DNA of 64,000 bases from CBDCUQ01 sp965222835 (GCA_965222835.1 CBDCUQ010000003.1:868001-932000); one strand, 5' to 3'. Positions 1 to 6,956 are shown, counted from the first letter of the stretch. The notes: generated by a model not told the origin, from the letters alone. Numbers and translations: made by a program.

Positions 1-150
1 GCGCGAACAAAAATGCGTCTGACGTGGGCACCGCACGAGGCGAGTGCGGACGAGATTGCCGGCTTTGCCGCGGCCGTCGACGGCATGGGCAAAGGCTGGT
101 GTGCAGGTATGGCCCTGCTTGAGAAGCTTCTGGCGGAGTTGCAGGCTTAG
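1..150 (+). CDS. AHSA1/SRPBCC-domain protein, C-terminal end (5' truncated by window)
   Basis: The frame is open from base 1 and ends with TAG at 148-150, giving 49 residues. The stretch reads TKMRLTWAPHEASADEIAGF, followed by a GKGW-type motif and a leucine-rich terminal helix. This is the usual end of the activator-of-Hsp90-ATPase-like (AHSA1) SRPBCC family, in which the last strand is followed by one long C-terminal helix. Members are small cytosolic ligand-binding proteins, often linked to ArsR-type regulators, and the substrate is unknown. The stop overlaps the TAA stop of the convergent Rhs fragment by three bases, so the Rhs debris begins exactly at the 3' end of this gene. The start lies outside the window. 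Confidence 0.7.
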   Translation, partial: ARTKMRLTWAPHEASADEIAGFAAAVDGMGKGWCAGMALLEKLLAELQA

Positions 151-686
151 AGTGTGAGGACCTGACCGCCTGCCGTGGTCGCCACTTCATACGTCCCGCC
201 AGCCACGTAATGCGTCGTCGTCGTGCCGGTCTCATTGAGATCAACGCGCCGGAAGCGGCTGCGATCCGGCCCATAGGCGAGCTGGATGGTGCGTACACCG
301 CGAACAATCTCCGTCGGCTTGCCAAATGCCGACCAGGTGATGGTGCGCCCGTCCCCGGAGACCATGTCGCCATTGAGGTCGTAGCAATAGGTGGCGTTTT
401 TCGCCCCCGCGATCGCCTTGACCGCATGCGGGCCGGCCGTGCCGCAACTGTCCGTAATGTTATAGGTATAGGTGCCGACATCCGACCGCGCCGTGATGTT
501 GCCGCCCGCAATCGCCGCCACCGCAACACGCTCGATCGATTGGGGACCGAACGCCGCACCCAGCGTGCTTCCAACGGCGCCAACCGCACCAGAGATAAGG
601 CCGTGCACAAGCCCCCCGGAAAAAATAGCTATTCTACTCCAACCATCTTGCCTTATTTCTTCAGGTTTTCTGATTTTGATGGCCAA
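147..686 (-). pseudogene. Chimeric Rhs fragment: pre-toxin piece joined to a YD-repeat piece
   Basis: This open frame codes for 179 residues. Residues about 26-62 match the pre-toxin part of the neighbouring module (VHGLISGAVGAVGSTLGAA and on to IERVAVAAIAGG). At about residue 62 the sequence switches without a stop into Rhs/YD-repeat core (GNITARSDVGTYTYN, then GRTITWSAFGKPTEI and YVAGGTYEV). In a real Rhs protein the YD repeats come before the pre-toxin region, so the order here is reversed and the frame is a recombination product. The only candidate start is a TTG at 686 without a convincing ribosome-binding site, and the frame overlaps the end of the small membrane-protein gene at 653-910. 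I regard it as a relic and not as a working gene. Confidence 0.7.
511..608. repeat. 98-bp direct repeat, copy A (within Rhs pre-toxin sequence)
   Basis: Bases 511-608 match 1557-1654 at about 95 of 98 positions in the same orientation. On the minus strand both copies code for the pre-toxin segment GLISGAVGAVGSTLGAAFGP. The similarity ends sharply on both sides, where copy A runs into YD-repeat sequence on one side and into unrelated AT-richer sequence on the other. Confidence 0.9.
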
Positions 687-910
687 TAGTGCCTTAGTCC
701 AGAATTCGCCAACCTAAGAGTCCCGGCGCAAACTCCAATATATAGAATTAGGAATGGCAACATCCAGAGAGGATAACGCCAACTGACGTCCATAAACAAA
801 CCCAAGAAAAAAAATACTGAAATGATAATCCCCACAACTATGCCAAAAATAGCCACCAACTTTAGATTCACGAACAAAATTCGCATGTACCATTTGTTTA
901 GGCTACTCAT
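653..910 (-). CDS. Small two-helix membrane protein, candidate immunity protein
   Basis: The 85-residue product has two clear hydrophobic segments, about residues 16-40 (LVAIFGIVVGIIISVFFFLG) and about 47-68 (YPLWMLPFLILYIGVCAGTL), with a charged C-terminal tail. It is predicted to sit in the inner membrane. The ATG at 910 lies three bases after the TAG stop of the Rhs C-terminal module, the tight coupling usual for toxin/immunity pairs. I do not recognise a family. Position, size and the lower GC content than the flanking housekeeping genes suggest it protects against the toxin domain just upstream. A membrane-bound immunity protein would suit a membrane-active toxin. The role is inferred from context only. 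Confidence 0.55.
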   Translation of the reverse strand: MSSLNKWYMRILFVNLKLVAIFGIVVGIIISVFFFLGLFMDVSWRYPLWMLPFLILYIGVCAGTLRLANSGLRHYWPSKSENLKK

Positions 911-913
911 GAC

Positions 914-2077
914 CTACTTGGTCCAGTTTGTGATGGCATCACCGATATCGCGCGGCCGAGGAGTCGCGCCTCTTGCGCTAATGCCCGCTGTTCCGGCACC
1001 ATATAGTCCCATACCCATACCGTAGCGCCCTCTGATCGTGCCGCCTATACTGCTACCCGAATCTAAGATCACCGGCCCTCCTTGGCCGATTTCTATCGGC
1101 TTCTGAACGCCCGCGCTATAGTTACCAACCGCACCATCTAACCCAATATAGGGTGTAGCGGAACCGGCTGGAAGTGGGCCCTCAGTAGTAGAACGCTGAC
1201 CTTGAGCGCCCGCCCCTAAATATGCTCCAAGCCCGGCAGAAAATCCTAATTCTAGACTACCCCAAAGCTGGTACGAGCCAATAGCCCAAGCGTTCTCTGG
1301 CATCGCCAGGCCCGCGTTGAAACCAAAGCCAAATCCGCCAACTACTGTGAAAACCTTAATCGCGCCGCCGGCGCCATAACTGTAGACGGTGCCGAATGCA
1401 GTAGCTCCGCTTTGAGTTCCTTTCGATCCCGCAACACCACCGGCACCATCTTTCCCATCGCCGTGCATCTGATCATTGTACATCACAGCAAATGCGGCAG
1501 TGACGGCGCCGTTGGCGAACTTGCCGCCGACGAGCGCGGACGCTGTGCCACCTGCGATCGCCGCCACCGCAACACGCTCGATCGATTGGGGACCGAACGC
1601 CGCACCCAGCGTGCTTCCAACGGCGCCAACTGCGCCTGAGATAAGGCCGTGCACGAATTCCCCGCCCTGCGCCACGGCCAAGGCACCTGAGACAACCGCA
1701 TGAGTCAGGACCGTGCCGGCGGTCTGTGCCGCTTGAGGCAACGCCGCAACAATGTTGCCGACGGTATCCCAAATTCCGCCGGGCACAACCTGCGCGAAGC
1801 TCAAAGCTGCGGAGACAATCGCCTCCGCGATGTTGCCCCCGGCCGCGAGCGTGAGCGCTCCCGCGGTGGCCGCACACGTCACGGCAGCTGCCGGATTGGC
1901 ACACGCGACGATCTGCAAGATCGAACGCGCGATGGGCGAATTGACGATCGCCTTGAAGGCCGCCTTGAACGCCCGCCCGATGGCCTTGAAGAATTTCCCG
2001 ATCGCCTTGAACAGATCCTTCAAGAAGAAGCCTGCGCGCGTTGCTATCCGCCGCGCAAGCGGCGCAGCGGCGCGCAA
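914..2077 (-). CDS. Orphan Rhs C-terminal module with glycine-rich toxin region
   Basis: The open frame codes for 387 residues. Residues about 17-45 (FFLKDLFKAIGKF and on) are the segment that follows the DPSG boundary of the neighbouring Rhs protein. A hydrophobic alanine/glycine-rich pre-toxin region follows and ends in the common GGKFANGAVTAAFAVMYN motif near residue 200. The last 180 residues are a different glycine-rich domain (for example GGFGFGFNAGLA, GLGAYLGAGAQG, GRYGMGMGLYGAG) that I do not recognise and that could be membrane-active. There is no Rhs core in frame. The apparent start is a TTG preceded directly by an in-frame TAA, so this is a displaced C-terminal module, possibly silent until recombined onto an Rhs core. 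The two-helix protein at 653-910 follows it. Confidence 0.65.
   Translation of the reverse strand: MRAAAPLARRIATRAGFFLKDLFKAIGKFFKAIGRAFKAAFKAIVNSPIARSILQIVACANPAAAVTCAATAGALTLAAGGNIAEAIVSAALSFAQVVPGGIWDTVGNIVAALPQAAQTAGTVLTHAVVSGALAVAQGGEFVHGLISGAVGAVGSTLGAAFGPQSIERVAVAAIAGGTASALVGGKFANGAVTAAFAVMYNDQMHGDGKDGAGGVAGSKGTQSGATAFGTVYSYGAGGAIKVFTVVGGFGFGFNAGLAMPENAWAIGSYQLWGSLELGFSAGLGAYLGAGAQGQRSTTEGPLPAGSATPYIGLDGAVGNYSAGVQKPIEIGQGGPVILDSGSSIGGTIRGRYGMGMGLYGAGTAGISARGATPRPRDIGDAITNWTK
1557..1654. repeat. 98-bp direct repeat, copy B
   Basis: This is the second copy of the pre-toxin segment seen at 511-608, here in its natural place inside the Rhs module at 914-2077. Only three mismatches are visible by eye, near the right end. 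Confidence 0.9.
1959..2034. repeat. 76-bp direct repeat shared by the two Rhs modules, copy A
   Basis: Bases 1959-2034 match 3896-3971 with about three mismatches. On the minus strand both copies encode FFLKDLFKAIGKF and AIGRAFKAA, the segment just behind the DPxG border of the Rhs core. In this copy the similarity ends exactly at the border and is replaced by a short unrelated stretch that contains the palindrome GCCGCGCAAGCGGC (about 2051-2064). Such shared border sequence is where C-terminal modules are exchanged. Confidence 0.85.
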
Positions 2078-2547
2078 TTAAAGAAAGCGTCGGTAAAGGA
2101 GAGCGGCTGCGAGACATGCGAGTGAGCTGAGCAGGGCTGAAAAGAGCTTTGCTACAAACCGAACACGCAAAAGAAATCGAACTGGCGAGGCAATACGCAA
2201 AACATCCTCAAAATCGATACGCAAAAACCGAAAAAACGACTCTGTTGCAGGCTCGAAATTCAATTCAATCGGACCAAACAATTAGGTGGAACTAGCCAGC
2301 CTAAAAGCCTGAAATCAATTGAATTTTGCGCCCGCAGAACGATTCTCGCCGGATCGTGACATAGAGGTAACGCCTGGGGGATTGTTGTGGTGGAGATGCG
2401 CAGTAGTTGTTGCAGCTTCTTACTGTTCACTTGTAAGATTCGTAGACGGAGCGCGTAACCTGTCCCGTGGCGATGGCACCCGACACAATTCCTCGGCGGC
2501 GAGTGTCGCGCGTTACTGTTTCTTGCAAAACCTGATTCATAAAAAGG
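2078..2547. other. 470-bp interval without a convincing gene; traces of Rhs core border
   Basis: This interval between the two toxin/immunity modules is poorer in GC than its surroundings. Near 2087-2105 the minus strand can be read as QPLSFTD, matching NPLSFTD at the end of the Rhs core at 3970-4000, but it is followed by a stop and not by the toxin module. This is probably a broken remnant of the core border. Short open frames on both strands lack start signals and family features. I see no RNA gene or terminator here. Confidence 0.5.
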
Positions 2548-2916
2548 TTATTCAAGACGCTCCATTGCGAACTCCTGCAACTCATCGATTTCGTACTGGC
2601 CGATCTTTCGCCCGCCTTCATGGAGATCCAACTTGCGTCCAACACGCATTGCGCCAACTTTGGGCCAACTTGTTTCGCTTTTGGCATTCAACCGAATATG
2701 CAAACGGACCTGCAATACACACGCCATCGATTTCCCGGGGACAAGATCCGTATCTTCCGGTAAAATCACAACGGATTCGATATCTTTCGCGTCAGCTCGA
2801 ATTGTCGGTCTGTAACCGCTTCTTATTGGCAATCGCCGACCTCCATCTTCAGTGTGCATAAGCTTCAGTGTGCCAAAAAGCACGAGTCTGCATTGAATGA
2901 TTGGGAATGTTGGCAT
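2548..2916 (-). CDS. EF-Tu domain III-like protein, candidate immunity protein of the Rhs module
   Basis: The 122-residue protein aligns by eye with domain III of elongation factor Tu. TEDGGRRLPIRSGYRP matches the EF-Tu stretch KDEGGRHTPFFKGYRP, and LHEGGRKIGQ matches IREGGRTVGA near the end. The GTPase domain and domain II are absent, so it cannot be a translation factor on its own. The ATG at 2916 lies nine bases after the TAG stop of the Rhs toxin gene, and an AGGGTG ribosome-binding sequence overlaps that stop. This is the normal place for a cognate immunity gene. Whether it binds the toxin, acts as a decoy for EF-Tu, or works in another way cannot be told from sequence. The similarity is clear; the role is inferred. 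Confidence 0.7.
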   Translation of the reverse strand: MPTFPIIQCRLVLFGTLKLMHTEDGGRRLPIRSGYRPTIRADAKDIESVVILPEDTDLVPGKSMACVLQVRLHIRLNAKSETSWPKVGAMRVGRKLDLHEGGRKIGQYEIDELQEFAMERLE

Positions 2917-2925
2917 GTGTGCACC

Positions 2926-4215
2926 CTATTTGACCACCCACGGACCACCATTCTTCGTTACAGAGGCATTGAACGGAGGTAGCATGTCGCGATCCACCGC
3001 CACACTAGGAATCCCATCCGGATTGAAGTGGTACAAGGAATTGTATACGCTCGAATCAACGGTCGCACCAACTATGTTGGTAGCATCAGGCAACGTTTTT
3101 AAGAAGAATTCTGCTCCTACAAGTTCTTTTGCAAAAAGCTTCCCTTCGTAACTATTGGGCCCGGCTCTGAAGCACTGACACTCCTGGATATCATCGAATT
3201 CCACCGGACTTACGGCGCGATACAACCGGAAGCGATCCTGAGAATCTCCACTACCAACATCCGCAGGTCCGTAGACGAGGTCATAGATTGCGGCGCTTAC
3301 TGCTGCAAACACATTGATAGATGGAGGAGCGCCACCACCACCGCTGGGCAGGGCCAAAGCCTGTTTCTGGTTGGGCAACACCTTTCTGGCATAATTGAAT
3401 ATGTGCCCCATCGCGCCCGTGATAGCGCCGTTGGCGAACTTACCACCAGTTAGTGAACTTGCCGTTCCACCCGCAACAGCCGCAACAACCGTGCCCCCAA
3501 CGAAACCCTCTATCGTTTTATCTGTAAGGCCCGCTGAAACCGACAACAAAGTCGACCCGGCTGAAACTGCACCGGCAAGGGCGCCCGCCTCGAACGACCC
3601 GCCCTGGGACATTGCAAACGCGCCACCGACGACGGCATGGGTTGCAAGCTTCACGGCACCTGCTGCTATGTCGCCGGCGATGCTCGCAACGTTGCTAACG
3701 ATTCCGCCGATCGTCGTGTAAGCCCCGATCTGCGTAAAACTTATCGCTGCGGAGACGATCGCTTCTTTGATCGTCCCCCCGGCTGCGAGTGTAAGAGCGG
3801 CGGCCGCCGCAATGCACCCCTTTGGCCCGCCGAACGTACACGCCGCTATCTGCAAGATCGCCCGGCCGATCTGAGATCGGACAATGCTCTTCACCGCCGC
3901 CTTGAACGCCCGCCCGATGGCCTTGACGAATTTGCCAATCGCCTTGAACAGATCCTTCAAGAAGAAGCCTGACGGATCCGTAAAGGAGAGTGGGTTGTTA
4001 TTGACGTAGGTGTACGAATTCAGCGACTGGCTGTTGGTCACATCCTGAATGAAGGGATCGGCTGAGAGGAAGCGGCCGATCTCCGGATCATAGACGCGCC
4101 CGTTCATATGCACGAGGCCGACGGGATCGAGCTGCTCGTGGAAGGTGTAACCCCGCGTCACCGGTTCGCTTTGCCAGGTGTAGCCCGTGCCCGCCGCATA
4201 GGCCTGCCAATTCAC
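2926..4215 (-). CDS. Rhs protein, truncated core with C-terminal ADP-ribosyltransferase-like toxin domain
   Basis: From a GTG at 4215 the frame gives 429 residues. Residues 1-83 are the end of an Rhs core (GLVHMNGRVYDPEIGRFLSA, then YVNNNPLSFTDPSG). Residues about 84-272 are an Ala/Gly-rich pre-toxin region ending GGKFANGAITGAMGHIFN. Residues about 328-429 are the variable toxin domain, with FRLYRAVS (Arg333), FRAGPNSYEGKLFAKE (Ser355, Glu357, Lys359) and a beta-rich tail. These match the arrangement of ADP-ribosyltransferase-fold toxin domains with a YRA(V/S) strand and an EGKxFA strand. The third catalytic acidic residue is not obvious. Rhs reading continues upstream to about 4310, but the large shell-forming part is missing, so the protein is truncated. 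The EF-Tu-like gene follows directly. Confidence 0.7.
   Translation of the reverse strand: MNWQAYAAGTGYTWQSEPVTRGYTFHEQLDPVGLVHMNGRVYDPEIGRFLSADPFIQDVTNSQSLNSYTYVNNNPLSFTDPSGFFLKDLFKAIGKFVKAIGRAFKAAVKSIVRSQIGRAILQIAACTFGGPKGCIAAAAALTLAAGGTIKEAIVSAAISFTQIGAYTTIGGIVSNVASIAGDIAAGAVKLATHAVVGGAFAMSQGGSFEAGALAGAVSAGSTLLSVSAGLTDKTIEGFVGGTVVAAVAGGTASSLTGGKFANGAITGAMGHIFNYARKVLPNQKQALALPSGGGGAPPSINVFAAVSAAIYDLVYGPADVGSGDSQDRFRLYRAVSPVEFDDIQECQCFRAGPNSYEGKLFAKELVGAEFFLKTLPDATNIVGATVDSSVYNSLYHFNPDGIPSVAVDRDMLPPFNASVTKNGGPWVVK
3896..3971. repeat. 76-bp direct repeat shared by the two Rhs modules, copy B
   Basis: This partner of 1959-2034 lies in its natural setting, directly behind the DPSG border of the Rhs core encoded at 3972-4215. 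Confidence 0.85.
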
Positions 4216-4380
4216 CTCACGCCGCTTGCCCCAGACGTCGAACGAGTAGCGCTGGATAACCGCACCGAACTGGTCGGTCGTCTTACCCCCAGGATCTGCG
4301 CTGGTGGAAATCAGGTGCGGTTGGTGGTGACAGCGGGGCCAATGCCTGTTGCTCTTGCTTCCCGTGCAGCATAGATATCC
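4216..4380 (-). pseudogene. Remnant of Rhs core upstream of the truncated Rhs gene
   Basis: Reading on in frame from the GTG at 4215 gives typical Rhs core, with GAVIQRYSFDVWGKRRE and before it PGGKTTDQ and HLISTSAD. The similarity fades near 4310, and an in-frame stop lies at 4381-4383. No ATG with a ribosome-binding site is present in this piece. It shows that the Rhs gene was cut off here and that the break lies just in front of the antiporter operon. Confidence 0.65.
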
Positions 4381-4394
4381 CTAGATGAGACCTC

Positions 4395-4413
4395 CTCTCA
4401 CACGACGTGAGAG
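4395..4413. promoter_or_regulatory. Inverted repeat in the leader of the antiporter operon
   Basis: CTCTCAC and GTGAGAG flank a five-base loop ACGAC, about 80 bases before mrpE. No T-run follows, so it is not a clear terminator. It could be an operator or a leftover of the Rhs break point; nothing decides between these. Confidence 0.3.
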
Positions 4414-4495
4414 AGGCTCTTCTATCCTGGTCTCTTAAGGGGACACGCCAAGGTCACGTCTGCCGACGTGGCCTTTGGTTGAGAGGGGAGGGATT

Positions 4496-4969
4496 ATGCG
4501 CGGTGCCAGTCTTGGAGTTCTGCTGTTCGCGTTTTGGCTGGCGCTGTCCGGCCACTACACGCCGATGCTGATCGGTATTGGTTTGGCGTGTTCGATCTTG
4601 TGTGTGCTGGCGGCCAAACGCGTGGGGGCCCTGGACGAGGAAGCACATCCCACGCACCTGTTCGTACCTGCGTTGACATACTTCCCGTGGCTCACGTGGG
4701 AGATTGCTAAATCTACTTGGTCCGTCACCAAGATCATTCTGCATCCCAAGCTTCCGATCTCTCCGACGATGACAGTGGTGAAGGCAAGTCAGCGGACGAG
4801 CGTCGGCATTGTCACGTATGCCAATTCGATCACGCTGACACCGGGTACAATCACGGCGCAGCTAAAAGGTGATCACCTCACGGTACACGCGCTGGTTCGT
4901 GATGCGGCCGACGAGCTGGAGCGTGGCGGCATGGATCAGCGGGTCAGCCAGTTCGAAAGCGCCTCATGA
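4496..4969 (+). CDS. mrpE: Mrp-type Na+/H+ antiporter subunit E
   Basis: The ATG at 4496 follows a strong GAGGGGAGGG ribosome-binding site, giving 157 residues. An N-terminal pair of hydrophobic helices (ASLGVLLFAFWLALSG, GIGLACSILCVL) precedes FVPALTYFPWLTWEIAKS. The soluble tail with YANSITLTPGTITAQL and VHAL is the hallmark of MnhE/MrpE. In Mrp complexes this small subunit is needed for assembly and activity of the cation/proton antiporter in the inner membrane. It opens a ten-gene operon in which most genes overlap by a few bases. The order E-F-G at the front matches MbhA-B-C of archaeal membrane-bound hydrogenases and not the Bacillus order A-G. Confidence 0.9.
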   Translation: MRGASLGVLLFAFWLALSGHYTPMLIGIGLACSILCVLAAKRVGALDEEAHPTHLFVPALTYFPWLTWEIAKSTWSVTKIILHPKLPISPTMTVVKASQRTSVGIVTYANSITLTPGTITAQLKGDHLTVHALVRDAADELERGGMDQRVSQFESAS

Positions 4970-5247
4970 TGTTTGCCGCCGCCACAGTTGCTGTTCTCGT
5001 TGCGATGCTGCTGGCCGTCATACGGGCGATCCGCGGGCCAACCGTCTTTGACCGCGTACTCGCCGGGAACACGATCGGTACCCTGGCGATCCTGTTGCTG
5101 GCGGTTATCAGCTTTCTCACTGGCCGGCCCGAGTGGCTGGACATTGGTCTGACGTACGGGCTTTTGAATGTCATCTCGACGCTCGCCGTACTCAAGTTCT
5201 TCCGCCACGGTGACCTCGCCTATGACGCTGAGGAGGAGACATCGTGA
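4966..5247 (+). CDS. mrpF: Mrp-type antiporter subunit F
   Basis: The 93-residue product has three hydrophobic helices and the family motif AVIRAIRGPTVFDRVLAGNT, followed by GLTYGLLNVISTLAVLKF. This is the MrpF/MnhF signature. The ATG overlaps the stop of mrpE in an ATGA arrangement, which indicates translational coupling. The subunit is an inner-membrane part of the antiporter complex. Confidence 0.9.
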   Translation: MMFAAATVAVLVAMLLAVIRAIRGPTVFDRVLAGNTIGTLAILLLAVISFLTGRPEWLDIGLTYGLLNVISTLAVLKFFRHGDLAYDAEEETS

Positions 5248-5612
5248 CGGAGTTCTTGGTCAACATCCTGAGTTGGGCGTTCATTCTCGCTGGAAGCGGG
5301 CTGGTTGTCGTCGGCGCTCTTGGGCTTGTCCGCATGCCGGATCTTTTTACGCGCAAACATGCTGCAAGCGTGATCGACACGCTCGGGGCTGCCCTTCTTG
5401 TTGCCGGTCTCATGCTGCAGGCGGGCTTCAGCCTCGTGACGCTCAAACTCTTGTTCGTGCTTGCACTGTTCTTCTTCACGGGGCCGGTCGCAGCGCATGC
5501 GCTGGCACAGGCCGCCCTGCATCAAGGTGTCGAGCCGTTGTTGCATGAGGATCGCCGGGGACGTCTCGATGGGGACGAGGCTCAGCGTGAGACGTCCGGG
5601 AAGGAGACCTGA
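5244..5612 (+). CDS. mrpG: Mrp-type antiporter subunit G
   Basis: The 122-residue product starts with GTG at 5244, overlapping the TGA of mrpF. It has three helices and the MrpG/MnhG motif GALGLVRMPDLFTRKHAASV, then ALLVAGLMLQAGF and the TGPVAAHALAQAAL stretch that closes most family members. A charged tail (GVEPLLHEDRRGRLDGDEAQ) follows. In Mrp complexes MrpG is a small membrane subunit that packs next to E and F. Overlaps on both sides place it firmly in the operon. Confidence 0.9.
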   Translation: MTEFLVNILSWAFILAGSGLVVVGALGLVRMPDLFTRKHAASVIDTLGAALLVAGLMLQAGFSLVTLKLLFVLALFFFTGPVAAHALAQAALHQGVEPLLHEDRRGRLDGDEAQRETSGKET

Positions 5613-6166
5613 TGGAAGCTTACGTCAATGCTGCGCTGCTGACACTGCTCGCTATTGTGACAATTGCAATCGCTCGCCAGCGCAGCCTGTTCGGCGTTGT
5701 TATCCTGGCCGCAATCTACAGCTTCCTGATGGCCAGCGTGATGATGGTGCTCGACGCGGTGGATGTTGCGCTCACTGAAGCCTCGGTGGGCGCGGGTATT
5801 TCAACCGTCGTGCTTCTGGCGACGCTGTACCTGACTAAGACCCGCGAGTATCCGAAGCCCCGCAACGTGGCTTTGCCGCTGTTCGTATCTGGCGTGGTCG
5901 GGGGGGCGCTTATCTTCGGCACCTACACGTTACCGCCGTTCGGTACGGCGGACGCGCCTATGCATCAGCACACCGCGCCCTATTACCTCGCCAATGCCAA
6001 GAAAGATACACATGCGCCGAACGTCGTCACCGCCGTGCTCACGGATTATCGCGGGTTTGATACGCTGGGCGAAACAACAGTGATCTTTACGGCCGGTATC
6101 GGCGTGATGATGCTGTTGCGCGGGCGCCGTCGAAAACGGAACGCGGCTGGAGGGCACAGCTCATGA
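5612..6166 (+). CDS. Antiporter subunit equivalent to the MrpA C-terminal part (DUF4040, MbhD/MbhE-like)
   Basis: The 184-residue membrane protein begins with VNAALLTLLAIVTIAIARQR and continues LFGVVILAAIYSFLMASVMM. DAVDVALTEASVGAGISTVV is the DUF4040/MbhD motif also found in the C-terminal half of MrpA. After LPLFVSGVVGGALIFGTY, a final helix (FDTLGETTVIFTAGIGVMML) corresponds to MbhE. Two parts that are separate in archaeal Mbh (MbhD and MbhE) and fused to the large subunit in Bacillus MrpA are thus one stand-alone protein here. The start overlaps the stop of mrpG by one base and its own stop overlaps mrpB. Confidence 0.8.
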   Translation: MEAYVNAALLTLLAIVTIAIARQRSLFGVVILAAIYSFLMASVMMVLDAVDVALTEASVGAGISTVVLLATLYLTKTREYPKPRNVALPLFVSGVVGGALIFGTYTLPPFGTADAPMHQHTAPYYLANAKKDTHAPNVVTAVLTDYRGFDTLGETTVIFTAGIGVMMLLRGRRRKRNAAGGHSS

Positions 6167-6582
6167 AGTTCGATCTCATTGCGCGGGTCGTCGTCAAACT
6201 GATCCTGCCCTTTATTCCGTTATTCGCATTCTATGTGCAGTTCCATGGCGAGTACGGACCCGGTGGCGGTTTTCAGGCCGGTGTTATTACGGCAGCCACG
6301 GTGATTCTGTATGCGCTGATCTTCGGCGTTGTGGCTGCCAAGCGCGTCGCGCCGCAGGCCGTCGTGGAGCGTCTTGTGCCACTGGGTGTCTTGATCTTCG
6401 CCGGCGCCGGCCTGCCGGCCATGTTCGAGGGACGCAACTTTCTCAATTATGACGTGCTTGCGTCGGACCCAGCCAGCGGGCACGCCTGGGGCATTCTGAT
6501 TGTCGAGATCGGCGTTCTGGTCACGGTGGCCGCAACCATGATCGCGATCTTCTACGCTTTCACCGAGCGAGGGCGCGCATGA
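6163..6582 (+). CDS. mrpB: Mrp-type antiporter subunit B
   Basis: The 139-residue product has four helices and the MnhB signature YVQFHGEYGPGGGFQAGVI near residue 25-45. Most of the rest is hydrophobic, with GVLIFAGAGLPAMFEGRNFL and HAWGILIVEIGVLVTVAATM. MrpB forms part of the membrane core next to MrpC. The ATG overlaps the TGA of the previous gene in an ATGA arrangement. Confidence 0.88.
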   Translation: MKFDLIARVVVKLILPFIPLFAFYVQFHGEYGPGGGFQAGVITAATVILYALIFGVVAAKRVAPQAVVERLVPLGVLIFAGAGLPAMFEGRNFLNYDVLASDPASGHAWGILIVEIGVLVTVAATMIAIFYAFTERGRA

Positions 6583-6956
6583 GCTTGGGCATGGAGGCGG
6601 CGGGAGAGCTGTTCGGGCACTACAATTATTTCATCACGATATTCCTGATGGTGTCGGGTCTCTACATCGTGATCGCGCACGGCAATCTCATCAAGAAACT
6701 GATTGGCCTGATGCTGTTTCAGACCTCAGTCTATTTGCTCTACATCTCGCCAGGTAAAATCATCGGTGGCACCCCGCCGATTCTCGATCCGGCGTACAGC
6801 GTCTACTCCAATCCGCTGCCGCATGTGCTGATCCTAACCGCCATCGTGGTTGGCGTCGCGACACTTGCGCTCGGACTTGCCCTGGTTGTGCGCATCCACG
6901 AAGCCTACGGCACCATCGAGGAAGACGACATCCTCTCTCAGGATGGGAGCGCATGA
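6579..6956 (+). CDS. mrpC: Mrp-type antiporter subunit C (NuoK-like)
   Basis: The 125-residue product has three helices in the NuoK/MrpC pattern: FITIFLMVSGLYIVIAHGNL, KKLIGLMLFQTSVYLLYI, and HVLILTAIVVGVATLALGLA, the last carrying the conserved ALxLTAIVVGVA stretch. In complex I the homologous NuoK is one of the proton-path subunits. The gene overlaps its neighbours by four bases on both sides. Confidence 0.9.
   Translation: MSLGMEAAGELFGHYNYFITIFLMVSGLYIVIAHGNLIKKLIGLMLFQTSVYLLYISPGKIIGGTPPILDPAYSVYSNPLPHVLILTAIVVGVATLALGLALVVRIHEAYGTIEEDDILSQDGSA

Noticed and set aside
1473..2117. 214-residue minus-strand frame overlapping the Rhs module
   Set aside because: It is a second frame of the same DNA. 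It is arginine-rich and lacks the conserved Rhs border and GGKFANG motifs.
2078..2281. 67-residue minus-strand open frame with a hydrophobic end
   Set aside because: It ends inside the remnant of the Rhs core border, has no ribosome-binding site and shows no family feature. The hydrophobic end arises from the other frame of the PLSFTD sequence.
2427..2687. 86-residue minus-strand open frame
   Set aside because: It overlaps the well-supported EF-Tu-like gene by 140 bases in another frame and has no recognisable content.
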